A DNA stretch of 64,000 bases, from the NCBI GenBank assembly GCA_035315065.1, contig DATFYM010000026.1, positions 1 through 64,000 on the forward strand. The letters run 5' to 3'. This document shows, piece by piece, positions 17,808 to 25,674 of this stretch. A program made the position numbers and the translations under genes. The stretch is from DATFYM01 sp035315065. Lineage in GTDB: Bacteria > Acidobacteriota > Terriglobia > UBA7540. Positions within the stretch are counted from its first letter, which is position 1; the number at the start of each line of letters is the position of its first letter. The notes below the pieces were generated by a model. The model saw nothing but the letters and a program-made list of their open reading frames with translations. It searched no databases and had not been told where the DNA came from.

Positions 17808-18962
17808 TCAGGCTCGGCGAAAATCGAAGCGTGCCCTGGAGATCGGGGTGCCCACCACTTCGATTTGGTTCAAGTCGCGTGTACCCACACCCAGGTGTTC
17901 TGCCAGGCGCAGCGTACTGTCGCAAGTCTCGAAGGGGGCCGTACCGCGGTCCGCCATCGGATCGAAACCCATCAGGGCCATGGCCACCGCGTCCGTGGCC
18001 ACGCAATTCGTTCCCGCCACCAGAAGACCAGGTTGGACGTGGCGGCGTCCGGTGGTCCAGGGACCTTCGCCGCCCGCCATCGTGTGGATTCCGTCGATCA
18101 CCGCCAGATGCACCGGTCGCGCCGCCACCAGGTCCGCCACTACCCGAGGCACGCGGTAGCCCGGATCCGTCGAATTGTTGCCCTCGGCGGGCGGGGGTGC
18201 GCTCTTGGAAGGCAGCCGATTCCCGAAATGGAAAGGTCCGCGCCCACCCCTGGGAACTAGGCTAGGTTGGTCCGCAGGGGAATCATCGCCATAGATCGTG
18301 CAGGGAGTAATGCCGAAGCAATTCTTCATGGAAAGGGTGACGCCGGCCGTGACGTGCTCTTTGAGCTTGGCCAGCGATACGAATACGTCGCAGTCTGCAT
18401 AGGAGTGGTTCAGGTCGTACCCCTTGAACATCAAGCCGCCTCCCGGAACCCAGAAGCGCGAATACTCCTTTCCTCTCCCGAGGCAGTTCGTGTTCTCAAA
18501 CTCCACGCGGGGAGCGGCGACTGAGAAGTCGCGCGGCTCCCAATTGGCCTGGAGCATGAATTCTTCCAGCGGCTCGGCCGTCGACATCGGGCTTTCGAGC
18601 AGGCGTATGCGATGCGCTCCCGCCTTGCCGAGCAGATGGACTGTGGCCCCGACAACCTCAGGGTGGACCCAATGGGTCAAGCCCGCCGGAGCATAGCCCA
18701 GCCGGTCATAGGCCATCCCGGTGAGATTCAGTTTTACGGCGACGGTCTTCCCCGCTACCAGTCCTTCCAAACCGCCCAACTGATCGAACATGTTCTCCAG
18801 CACGCCGACCACGCCCGGTCCGTACTCGGGGCACTTTCCTACTGCCACCCGTACCGCGGGAACAGAGCGAGCCCAAGAGATAGCCGGCCGCGCCAGCCAC
18901 AGGCCAGCCGTCGCGCTCGCTGCGCCGATGAACTTTCGGCGGGAACAAGTGGTGGTCAACAT
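17808..18962 (-). CDS. DUF362-domain protein with Tat signal
   Basis: This 384-residue protein starts at ATG 18962, overlapping the upstream gene by 7 bases. A twin-arginine leader (SRRKFIGAASATAGLWLARP) is followed by a DUF362 domain: KTVAVKLNLTG, VHPEVVGATVHLLGKAGA, DVFVSLAKLKEHVTAGVTLS, MKNCFGITPCTIYGDD and LLVAGTNCVATDAVAMALMG. DUF362 proteins are iron-sulphur-linked or unassigned; this one lacks an obvious ferredoxin cysteine cluster. Export to the periplasm is inferred from the leader. Translational coupling to the preceding unknown protein suggests they work together. The substrate is unknown. Confidence 0.85.
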   Translation of the reverse strand: MLTTTCSRRKFIGAASATAGLWLARPAISWARSVPAVRVAVGKCPEYGPGVVGVLENMFDQLGGLEGLVAGKTVAVKLNLTGMAYDRLGYAPAGLTHWVHPEVVGATVHLLGKAGAHRIRLLESPMSTAEPLEEFMLQANWEPRDFSVAAPRVEFENTNCLGRGKEYSRFWVPGGGLMFKGYDLNHSYADCDVFVSLAKLKEHVTAGVTLSMKNCFGITPCTIYGDDSPADQPSLVPRGGRGPFHFGNRLPSKSAPPPAEGNNSTDPGYRVPRVVADLVAARPVHLAVIDGIHTMAGGEGPWTTGRRHVQPGLLVAGTNCVATDAVAMALMGFDPMADRGTAPFETCDSTLRLAEHLGVGTRDLNQIEVVGTPISRARFDFRRA

Positions 18963-20452
18963 GGGTTCGAGCCCTCGAATTCCAGTGCACAATAAGCAAA
19001 GATGGGGGGCAGGCCGAACTCTGTCCCCGGGGTTGCGTCGGCGCCCTGGACCTGGAGAGGATCCTTGCTCTCCGGCCACCAGAGGCGTGCCGAGTGGCTC
19101 CGAGTGTTCATCCACAGGGTCACGAGATCGGCTGGGTTTGCGGAGTAGTTCAGAATCTGAACGAGCCGTTTCCTGTTGCCGGGATCAGTGCTGGAGCGAC
19201 AGTTGGTCGATGCCGGGTTGTATAGGCGCACCAAATCATTCCGGCGACTCACGAGCAGATGTGCGTCCACGGCGACCTGGTACGGATCCTGGAACCCTGC
19301 TTCCGTCACGGCAATCAGCCCCTTACCGACATTATACAGAGCGTAGCCAGGATAGGTGTCCTTTTTGATCGCCTTCACGTCCGGGGGACCCCAATAGGCG
19401 GCGGTGATCACCAGGCCCTCCCCTTTCCGGACGAAGTCGAACAGCTTCGAACGCTGTTGGGAGGTGGGAGCTTCCTCGTCCAACCAGAGAATCGCCTTCA
19501 AGCCATCCAGGGCTGCGGACAATGTCCTAGCTCTTTCGACGATCAAGAATTGGACTTGACGACGGTTGAGAAGGTTCAGTACTTCCTGACTCAGAGACGC
19601 GTTGTCGCCGCGGAAATCGGAGATGACCGCCAGCACGCCTTGCGATCGGAATGCCTGCCAATCCCGGTGACGCTCGAAGAAGACGAGCGTTTCACAAAGC
19701 TTGCCCCAGACCTCCATCGCCTGAGAGTTCGTTTTCACCAGTGCTGCCCGAAGCTTATCGTCCAGGGAGACGATCCACCGGCTGCCGTACGCTCGGCTGT
19801 CGGCGATCGCCAAGCCGTAGTTGGCAGGGTGCGACGCGCTCGACGAGGCCGGAGGGTCGCAGTCCAGCCATAGCGCCTTTCCTGCGGTCAGCTCATGAGC
19901 CAGCAGTGAGAACCAACCGTTCGAGTCCACCCACGGGACGCCCGTCGGTCCGGCGATGCCGGTATCTCCTTCCATGGTCTCCAACCGCAGTCCCGGCCAA
20001 GCGTTGCCGGTCGAGCTGAAGATGGGAGTAGCTACTTCCCACGCCACCTTGTCCTGCGAGAACTGCAGAATGACGGGGAGATCGTAGGGCTGGCCGGAAG
20101 CATCTCCGAGCATCACGGCGGAGAGGCCGGCCGCCCGGCCGGCCGCCACGGCCGCACCCGCACCCTCCTTCGTCGCAATCTTCCCCACAAAACGGATGCC
20201 AAGCGTGCGACCCGCTTCGAGGAGGGGCTTCAAGGCCTGCTGCTGAGCGGAATCCTCGGGCTCTCCGTAAGCCCAGGCAACGATCAGGCAGTTGACGGGT
20301 GTCCCCTTGAGCAACTCCAGGGCGGCCGGTCGACTCCACGCCTCGAGTGTTCCGTTAAGCTCGGCATTCGCGCTTGCGGACTTCTTCCGCCGAGCCATTT
20401 CCAGAGGCCCGCAGGGCCACTTCATCGGTACCCACGTCGGGTCCAGACTCAT
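18956..20452 (-). CDS. Uncharacterised 498-residue protein coupled to DUF362
   Basis: I do not recognise this protein. The start at ATG 20452 (MSLDPTWVPMKWPCGPLE) is preferred; upstream codons run into an ACACAGAG palindrome. There is no signal peptide. The N-terminal half alternates hydrophobic strands and Gly/Ala turns (PVNCLIVAWAYGEPED, LSAVMLGDAS, ILQFSQDKVAWEV), suggesting an alpha/beta domain. The centre has AHELTAGKALWLDCDPPASS and AIADSRAYGSRWIVSLDDKL. The C-terminal half has LKAILWLDEEAPTSQQRSKL and FVRKGEGLVITAAYWGPPDV, as in trehalose-utilisation or glutamine-amidotransferase-like beta-galactosidase folds. The 7-base overlap with the downstream Tat-exported DUF362 gene implies joint expression. 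Confidence 0.7.
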   Translation of the reverse strand: MSLDPTWVPMKWPCGPLEMARRKKSASANAELNGTLEAWSRPAALELLKGTPVNCLIVAWAYGEPEDSAQQQALKPLLEAGRTLGIRFVGKIATKEGAGAAVAAGRAAGLSAVMLGDASGQPYDLPVILQFSQDKVAWEVATPIFSSTGNAWPGLRLETMEGDTGIAGPTGVPWVDSNGWFSLLAHELTAGKALWLDCDPPASSSASHPANYGLAIADSRAYGSRWIVSLDDKLRAALVKTNSQAMEVWGKLCETLVFFERHRDWQAFRSQGVLAVISDFRGDNASLSQEVLNLLNRRQVQFLIVERARTLSAALDGLKAILWLDEEAPTSQQRSKLFDFVRKGEGLVITAAYWGPPDVKAIKKDTYPGYALYNVGKGLIAVTEAGFQDPYQVAVDAHLLVSRRNDLVRLYNPASTNCRSSTDPGNRKRLVQILNYSANPADLVTLWMNTRSHSARLWWPESKDPLQVQGADATPGTEFGLPPIFAYCALEFEGSNPC

Positions 20453-20485
20453 GCGCCGTCTCCCACAGAAGCTGTGAAAGAATGA

Positions 20486-20590
20486 AACACAGAGGCGCAG
20501 AGACACAGAGAAGGAGTGAGAAGATTACGTGAGATGTCATTTATTTCCATACGCTTGTCATTCTTCTCCGTGCCTCTGTGTCTCTGTGTT
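20486..20590. repeat. Inverted repeat of the ACACAGAG family
   Basis: AACACAGAGGCGCAGAGACA.. (20486-20514) is the near reverse complement of CTTCTCCGTGCCTCTGTGTC.. (20563-20590), separated by 48 bases. It belongs to the same family as 15229-15348 and lies just upstream of the uncharacterised gene. Confidence 0.75.
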
Positions 20591-20741
20591 GGAAGCTCCT
20601 TCGCAATTATTTCACACCTTCACACGATCTCCTGTCTTCTTGACCTGACCCGCCCCGCCTAGCGTGATGGCGCCTTACGCCGCCACTTGGCGGGATCAAC
20701 TCGCCGCCGCTACCGCATCAACTTGGTCCACTACCGATCAT

Positions 20742-21893
20742 CTACGCACCCGCTTGCTCAATCGCTCGTTTCAGGGACGCTTTCATGTAAGCAACCCCAT
20801 AAGCGGTTTGGGCGTACCGGCCGCCCAGCATGTCGGGCGAGTGGTCCAGGATCATGATGCCGTCAAACTTGATTTCCACCAGGGCTTTCGTGATCTTGTC
20901 CATGTCCATGTATCCATTGTCCATGAAGGTCTCCACAAAATGCGGCAGGGGCGCACTGACGTTGCGAAAATGGATTTTCCAGACCTTCCCTTGGGCGCCG
21001 AAATAACGAAGCGTCTCGACTACGTCCTTGCCCATGAGGGGTCCACCTTCTAGCCAGGTCCCGCAGCACAGGCACATGCCAACGTTGGGGCTGTTGGCGA
21101 TTTCGAAAGCGCGCTTGTAACCTTGAAAGTTACCGAAAATGCAGCGGGGCACGCCGGCCAGAACGGGCACGGGCGGATCATCCGGGTGGATGCCGATCCG
21201 GATGCCCTCATTTTCAGCGACGGGAGCAACCTGCCGGATGAAATACGTGTAGTTGTCCCAGATTTCCTCCTTGGTGAACTGGCGGCCATGGGAAAGGGGT
21301 TCGTAGAATTTGGCGTCGCCCCAGGTGCCGACCTTATTGGGGCTTGCCATATCGAACTCTCTCGCCGAGGCGCCACGGCTATCCGCCCGGCCGCTGCTCC
21401 AAATGCCGTTGCCCATGTGAGCGTAAGTGGTGTAGTAGATTCCAGCCTTGCCCAAGTTGCGCAGATAAGCCTTGTACTCTTCGATTTTGGCGTCGCGTCC
21501 GGGGAGGTTGAGCGTCACCTCCGGCATGTTATGAACGCTCGAGTTGCCGATGTTCCACACCGTGATGCCGCCTGACGCATAACGCTTCTTGATCTGGAGA
21601 AAGCCCTCCGCCGGTCGCAACTCCGGCGGGGCCCCGACGCTGACGTATTCCGCGCCGAGCTGCTTCAGAAAAAGGAGATCGTCGTCGGTAGGAACTGCCG
21701 GCGACTGGACGGAGATCTTGATCCCTGGCGTGTTCTGGTGGATAGCTGCGGCACGGGTGCCCGCGGACGCGAGCAATGCGGCCCCGCCCGCGGCGCCGGC
21801 AAGAATCTTCCCAAAGTCTCTCCGGCCAAACTCTCGCCGGGCGAGGTTAAACTTCGCGTTCACCGCGTGATCTTCCGATTCGGAGTTGCTCAT
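20742..21893 (-). CDS. Mannonate-dehydratase-like protein with Tat signal
   Basis: The 383-residue protein begins at ATG 21893, preceded by GGAGG, with a twin-arginine-type leader (ARREFGRRDFGKILAGAAGG, then a hydrophobic Ala stretch). The mature part resembles UxuA, the TIM-barrel mannonate dehydratase that makes 2-keto-3-deoxygluconate from mannonate. Visible pieces are FLKQLGAEYVSVG, YASGGITVWNIGNSSVHNMP, RIGIHPDDPPVPVLAGVPRC, NVGMCLCCGTWLEGG, VWKIHFRNVSAPLP and DGIMILDHSPDM, which supply the His, Cys and Asp metal ligands. UxuA is normally cytoplasmic, so the leader is odd. It could be an exported relative with another substrate. Its upstream region is a non-coding repeat array. Confidence 0.85.
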   Translation of the reverse strand: MSNSESEDHAVNAKFNLARREFGRRDFGKILAGAAGGAALLASAGTRAAAIHQNTPGIKISVQSPAVPTDDDLLFLKQLGAEYVSVGAPPELRPAEGFLQIKKRYASGGITVWNIGNSSVHNMPEVTLNLPGRDAKIEEYKAYLRNLGKAGIYYTTYAHMGNGIWSSGRADSRGASAREFDMASPNKVGTWGDAKFYEPLSHGRQFTKEEIWDNYTYFIRQVAPVAENEGIRIGIHPDDPPVPVLAGVPRCIFGNFQGYKRAFEIANSPNVGMCLCCGTWLEGGPLMGKDVVETLRYFGAQGKVWKIHFRNVSAPLPHFVETFMDNGYMDMDKITKALVEIKFDGIMILDHSPDMLGGRYAQTAYGVAYMKASLKRAIEQAGA

Positions 21894-21923
21894 TTTGACC
21901 ACCTCCGTACCCTTCGATTTACA

Positions 21924-22070
21924 GCTTGACATCAGCCACGGACCTGACACGTTTCGATAAAATCGGTCGCGAAACCCCCCCGATTTCCTGCCATTATCTG
22001 GACGTTTTTGTCGGAAAATGGCAGGATTTGGTGGGATTCTGCATAGAAAAGAGGCCTCAAAACGGAACTC
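21924..22070. repeat. Flanking repeat, copy 1 (~150 bp)
   Basis: This stretch shares its order of words with 22794-22964: GCTTGACA.CAGCC, GACACGTTT.GATAAAA.CGG, AACCCCC, a later CGTTTTTG..GGAAAATGG, and AAAACGGA at the end. The two copies bracket the 150-bp tandem array in direct orientation. Confidence 0.6.
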
Positions 22071-22139
22071 GTCTTCAAATGAGCGTTCAAGGCTCGGCGG
22101 AAGACCGATTAGCAACCCCTCTTGAATGAGTAGGCCTTC

Positions 22140-22660
22140 GCCCGCTCTCCTCGCCAGTTTGGCTAACAACCCCTGTTGAATCAATAGATCGGCCTCGCCG
22201 CGCTTCGACTGCCTGCAAGACACGAGATGGTCGCCCCACCGCCTGGCGGAAACACACTTAACAAGTCCTTTAGATTGAGCAAGCCTCTGTCTGTTCTTCG
22301 CATTAAATTCGCCATCAACCATTGCTGAATCAACAGATTGCCCTCGCCACGCTTCGACTGCCGGGCAAAACCCGAGATGGGTCGCCCCACCGTCTGGCGG
22401 AAGCACAATTAGCAAGTCCTTTAGATTGAGCAACCCTTTGTCTGGTCTTCGCATTAAATTTGCCGTCAACTGTTGTTGAATCAATAGATTGCCCTCGCCA
22501 CGTTTCAGTCGGCCGACAAACCCCAAAAGATTGTCTGTCGGTCGCCGGAGACGCTCTTAAGTCCGCTGCTAAGCCCTTTAGATTCTGCATGACGTGATTT
22601 CTTCGGCTGGGGAATGTTGGATATAACCACCATCGAATCAATAGATTGGCCTCGCAGACT
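22140..22660. repeat. Tandem array with ~150-bp period
   Basis: Units start at about 22193, 22342, 22493 and 22650 with CCTCGCC(A/G)CG (the last is CCTCGCAG), giving steps of 149, 151 and 157 bases. Units one and two are very alike: GCTTCGACTGCC, GGTCGCCCCACCG.CTGGCGG, AAGTCCTTTAGATTGAGCAA, TCTTCGCATTAAATT, and an end TTGAATCAATAGATTG. The third is diverged and a partial one precedes the first. Steps are not multiples of three, so protein coding is unlikely. Confidence 0.75.
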
Positions 22661-22793
22661 TTCGGTAGCACCCGATGAACCCCGGAAGAGCCGCTCGGCG
22701 CCGTTCACGGCGATCTCAGTTCTTGAGTCGCAGGTCGGCGGGTCGACGAGGACTGAAGGCCGATTACGGATGACTGATAACTGAGAACTTAAG
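22661..22793. other. Spacer with a short heptanucleotide repeat
   Basis: No gene is seen. ACTGATA/ACTGAGA/ACT at 22773-22789 is another two-copy heptanucleotide repeat. Confidence 0.4.
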
Positions 22794-22964
22794 GCTTGAC
22801 ACAAGCCGTAGGACTTGACACGTTTTAATAAAACCGGCGACCCAAAACCCCCTATTAGATGGCCCTTAACTGCCTGTTCGAGGCCGTTCGCTGCACGTTT
22901 TTGGTAAAAAATGGTAAAATTTGGCACGATTTTGTAGCCCCAAAAACGCCCGAAAACGGACACT
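22794..22964. repeat. Flanking repeat, copy 2 (~170 bp)
   Basis: Direct, diverged copy of 21924-22070 with the same ordered words, on the far side of the 150-bp array. Confidence 0.6.
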
Positions 22965-23396
22965 GCCTCCAATAACCACTTTGCTTGCAACACGCGCTCC
23001 CCACCAAGGTCGGGGATGGGTGGGGGAAATTGGCAATTAAATCCCAAGATTAATTTTCTCAGTTTGACCATATCAGTAACCGACCAGCGACCCGCTCGTG
23101 AAATCCTGTGACCGCCACCGGCAAGGTATGGCAGGCATTTGTGGTGCTTTCGGCTTGCCTGGCAACCGACTTCGCACCTGTCTTTTGGTTCTATCGTCAA
23201 TCAGCGACCGTCAATCCTAACGGCAGGCGGTTGGAGACCGTAGCCTCCCGACGCTGGAGTTCCATCCGTACGGGCTCCGGGAATAATTGATGACCTCCAC
23301 TTGGGGGTTCTGAGAGCTCCAGCGGGAGGGGTTCGCGCTTGCGGAAGAGCGGTCGAAAAACGCGGACCTTGAGGAACAGATCCGCGCCACGCTTGT
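22965..23396. other. Intergenic region, no gene supported
   Basis: Frames on both strands are interrupted or have no protein-like composition. No RNA gene or mobile-element end was recognised. Confidence 0.4.
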
Positions 23397-23431
23397 TGTT
23401 CCCTATTCCCTATTCCCTGCTCCCTGTTCCC
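23397..23431. repeat. Heptanucleotide repeat (TTCCCTA type)
   Basis: Five units: GTTCCCT, ATTCCCT, ATTCCCT, GCTCCCT, GTTCCCC. The same word family appears, with its inverted partner, at 43866-43950. Confidence 0.75.
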
Positions 23432-23440
23432 CATCCTGGC

Positions 23441-23576
23441 CCAGGTTTGTTTCCGGGTTTGTTTTTGGGCTCACTTCCGCCGTAAAGGACTTACCAGGTT
23501 TGTTCCAGGTTTGTTTTTTGTGACCCTTCTATTCTAAAGGACTTACCAGGTCTGTTCCAGGTTTGTTCTAAGGGCC
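23441..23576. repeat. Tandem repeat with 52-53-bp period
   Basis: Units begin CCAGG(T)TTGTT at 23441, 23494 and 23546. Each has a doubled CCAGGTTTGTTCCAGGTTTG-like motif. The first two units are followed, and the second and third are preceded, by TAAAGGACTTA. The third unit is partial. No coding frame crosses it. Confidence 0.7.
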
Positions 23577-23836
23577 ATGCTTATGATTTTAATAGACTTG
23601 TAAGGTTTCATTGACCCATTTTTTCCATTTTCCCCAAGATTCCTTGCGGTGGAGGGCCGTTTCATCCCGTTTGGAACATTCGCCAGAGCTTGAATCTTCA
23701 TTCTCGAATCCTCAATCGTCGGCCAAGCCTCCCTGAGCCCTGCCTTCGGACCACTTATTGTCCCGGCCTTCTTCCGTGCTTCAACCACCAAAGCGCCCCA
23801 CTCTTACTACTCTATACGATACTAACTCCTCTGTCA
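23577..23836. other. AT-richer intergenic stretch, no gene supported
   Basis: This region is less GC-rich than its surroundings and lies between the 52-bp repeats and the direct repeat flanking the toxin-antitoxin pair. A possible short frame on the minus strand has no recognisable similarity. Confidence 0.4.
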
Positions 23837-23914
23837 AGAAAAATCGACACACCGGCCCCTGAAAATAATTGCCTCTATCCTGAGTCGGCAACTCAGGTAG
23901 CCAAGCGGCGAAGT
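23837..23914. repeat. Direct repeat flanking the TumE/TumA pair, left copy
   Basis: GAAAAATCG..CACCGGC.CCTGAAAATA, followed by TATCC.GA.TCGGCAACTC and AGCCAA.CGGCGAAGT, matches 24959-25034 over about 78 bases with scattered mismatches. The two copies bracket the toxin-antitoxin genes. Confidence 0.75.
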
Positions 23915-23937
23915 CGCCATGGGCGGGGTCCTCAGGC

Positions 23938-24076
23938 GAATTGACGATTGCAGACTGCCCATTGACGACTGCAAAAGCGGCTCATTGACGATTGTGGATG
24001 GCCCATTCAAAGGGCCGTGCGGCTTGCCTACTCTTCTCTTCCAATCGTCAATCGTCAATCTACAATCGTCAATTCT
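23938..24076. repeat. Heptanucleotide repeats (ATTGACG/ATTGTCG) as an inverted pair
   Basis: GAATTGACGATTGCAGACTG (23938 on) and CATTGACGATTGTGGATGG are partnered by CAATCGTCAATCGTCAATC (24041-24075) in reverse orientation. The array sits just downstream of the antitoxin gene. Confidence 0.75.
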
Positions 24077-24119
24077 CCTGAGGAGCTGGCCGTTGTCAAG
24101 AACTAACTGTTACAGCGCA

Positions 24120-24497
24120 CTAGGCAACGCTGAGGCGGTCGCGATCCGAGTAAGGATCGATCTCGACGACAATCGTTTTGACGGCTACGCTGGGCGCCCT
24201 TCGCCGGCCGACCGCCTTCATGGTGATGAGCCCTGCCGATTCCATCTTCGCGAGCGTCCGGGTGAGGTTCGGCTGCGCCCGCCCGCTCAGGTGCACCAAC
24301 TCCGCCACCGATTGCGGTTTGCGGTCGCGGATGATGGCAAGCAGCCGCCGATTCTCCGGCGTCAACAACCGGACTACCGCATCAATAGAGCTAAAGCTCG
24401 GTTTGGCGGCGTCGGCCGGAGCTGGTCGTTCGCCGCGTGCGACTGCCTTCATTTCGTTGCGCAATGCCCGCAGACTTTGAACTTTGTATCTGGTCAT
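24120..24497 (-). CDS. TumA-like winged-HTH antitoxin
   Basis: This 125-residue protein has a basic N-terminal tail and a central winged helix-turn-helix: LTPENRRLLAIIRDRKPQSV, AELVHLSGRAQPNLTRTLAK, MESAGLITM. It resembles the MarR-like antitoxins paired with DUF6516 (TumE-type) toxins. It overlaps the preceding toxin gene by 4 bases (24494-24497), so toxin comes first and antitoxin second, an order seen in this TA class. The DNA-binding part probably represses the shared promoter at 24923-24952. It is complete at both ends. Confidence 0.8.
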   Translation of the reverse strand: MTRYKVQSLRALRNEMKAVARGERPAPADAAKPSFSSIDAVVRLLTPENRRLLAIIRDRKPQSVAELVHLSGRAQPNLTRTLAKMESAGLITMKAVGRRRAPSVAVKTIVVEIDPYSDRDRLSVA

Positions 24498-24904
24498 TTC
24501 AATCTCCGTCTCTCTTCCTCGGCCACCACGGTCGTCCCAATCCCGCGCTCGCTTAGCACCCGCTCCACCTCGTTGAAAAGGTCTTCGATCAGGGTTTCGG
24601 CGTCCTTGAATTCATACGGTCGGCCCGGATCGTTCTCGGTCCGGTGCCAGTGATCGCTCGCTGGCGGTTGCCGCTTGAACCTGGATCGCGTAGCCGGAAC
24701 GGCGTGAGCGTTGTCGAAACCGACGAGCCGCGAGCCGTCCGGCGCGTGCAGCGTGAACGAGTACGAGAGGCCGTGCGGTCGCTCCTTGGTCGCCTTGGCG
24801 CGTTTGATCTCAAACTTGATCCTGTAGCCCTCTTCGAGGTGGTGGATGCGCCCGTCGAAAGCCAGCAGGAACTCCAACCCGTACTCGAGTGGCTGATCGC
24901 CCAT
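24494..24904 (-). CDS. TumE-family (DUF6516) toxin
   Basis: The 136-residue protein reads LEFLLAFDGRIHHLEEGYRI, KFEIKRAKATKERPHGLSYS, DGSRLVGFDNAHAVP, HWHRTENDPGRPYEFKDA and ETLIEDLFNEVERVLSERGI. The order of a GYxIKFE(I/V) strand, FDNAH, a DHWHR motif and YEFxDAExLIxDF marks the DUF6516 family, whose TumE member is a plasmid toxin. His/Asp residues in FDNAH and DHWHR are probable catalytic candidates. It starts at ATG 24904, 18 bases after a plausible -10. Its coupling to the HTH gene is by a 4-base overlap. Confidence 0.82.
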   Translation of the reverse strand: MGDQPLEYGLEFLLAFDGRIHHLEEGYRIKFEIKRAKATKERPHGLSYSFTLHAPDGSRLVGFDNAHAVPATRSRFKRQPPASDHWHRTENDPGRPYEFKDAETLIEDLFNEVERVLSERGIGTTVVAEEERRRLK

Positions 24905-24922
24905 ACCATATCCAGCGATGAT

Positions 24923-24952
24923 ATATTACATTTCGTTGGGCATGACGGTCAA
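24923..24952 (-). promoter_or_regulatory. Promoter of the TumE/TumA pair
   Basis: On the minus strand TTGACC (24952-24947) and TAATAT (24928-24923) are 18 bases apart, ending 18 bases before the toxin ATG. It sits between the toxin gene and the right-hand direct repeat, so the flanking repeats would enclose a complete expression unit. Confidence 0.45.
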
Positions 24953-24958
24953 GAGCTT

Positions 24959-25034
24959 CAGAAAAATCGGCACCGGCTCCTGAAAATAGTTTCTTTATCC
25001 GGAATCGGCAACTCGGCTAGCCAACCGGCGAAGT
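24959..25034. repeat. Direct repeat flanking the TumE/TumA pair, right copy
   Basis: Matches 23837-23914 in the same orientation: AGAAAAATCGGCACCGGCTC, CTGAAAATAGTTTC, TATCCGGAATCGGCAACTCG and AGCCAACCGGCGAAGT. Confidence 0.75.
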
Positions 25035-25340
25035 ACGGGGTGCTAGACTTGTCGAGACGGGAAGATGGCCCGTCGTTGATTGGGCGGGGTCGGCCTTCGG
25101 GAAGCCGCGTGAATATTAAAGGGAAAGCCGCAGAAGCAAGGGCGGGGTGTGCGCTTGCTTGTCTTCCTACCCTCAGGCTTCACGCGGCCGTAGAAGATTT
25201 TCCCCAGGGCGTACCTGCTCTGATGTAGCATTCCAGTAGTTTACCACCTGGGGAGCCCATGGAGCCCTCGCCGGGGAGGTAACGCGCCTACTGGTTGAGC
25301 TCACGAGGGGGGAGTCCTGATGCCGAGGCCAAGCTCGTCC
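25035..25340. other. Intergenic region before the kinase locus
   Basis: An inverted pair GAAGCCGCGTGAAT (25100-25113) and GCTTCACGCGGC (25177-25188) can form a hairpin. No gene is supported; the minus-strand frame here owes its openness to that palindrome. Confidence 0.4.
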
Positions 25341-25458
25341 CGGTTGCACGATGAACTTTCCGAGAAGGCCGGGAAGGGAAGATGAAATGACTCCGGACCG
25401 GCAGGAGCAGCTTAAGGAGGTATTTCAAGGCAACCGAGAGTGTGGGATGACGCACTAA
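25341..25458 (+). pseudogene. Relic: end of an ECF sigma gene plus start of a Ser/Thr kinase gene
   Basis: Frame 25341-25385 reads RLHDELSEKAGKGR-stop, which resembles the C-terminus of the ECF-type sigma factors that precede kinases in Acidobacteria. ATG 25387 then opens MTPDRQEQLKEVFQGNRE, matching the start of the intact kinase (MTPNRWERVKEIFEGARE), but stops at 25458. It is a truncated sigma-kinase junction next to a second such junction. Confidence 0.65.
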
Positions 25459-25467
25459 CGGCCCACT

Positions 25468-25674
25468 TTGGCGCGAGTTCCGCATTCTACAGTAAGGGGT
25501 CAAGAAGGTGTCGACGTGCGTTTTTCTGGTGGGCTAACGGTGAAGAAAACGGTAGAAGCCTTGGGTATCTCGCCGCGCACGGTGAAGCGCCGCCGGAGGG
25601 TGGCAGGGGCTTGGTTGCACGGAGAACTCTCAGGGAGGAAGAGAAATGACTCCGAACCGATGGGAGCGAGTTAA
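25468..25674 (+). pseudogene. ECF sigma factor, C-terminal fragment
   Basis: The frame contains FSGGLTVKKTVEALGISPRT, VKRRRRVAGAWLHGELSG, the region-4 helix-turn-helix and end of an ECF sigma factor of the type paired with Ser/Thr kinases (usual form GGLSVEETAEVLGVSPRTVKR). Region 2 and most of the gene are missing. The natural stop has been lost, so the frame runs 29 bases into the kinase gene. It cannot make a working sigma factor. Confidence 0.75.

Noticed and set aside
20742..22526. Upstream extension of the mannonate-dehydratase frame by 211 codons
   Set aside because: The extension translates tandem repeats; the Tat leader and GGAGG at 21893 fix the start.
22140..22660. CRISPR array
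   Set aside because: Whole ~150-bp units repeat; there is no short constant repeat with unique spacers and no cas gene.
22505..23200. 231-codon minus-strand frame in the repeat region
   Set aside because: It spans diverged non-coding repeats and has no recognisable domain.
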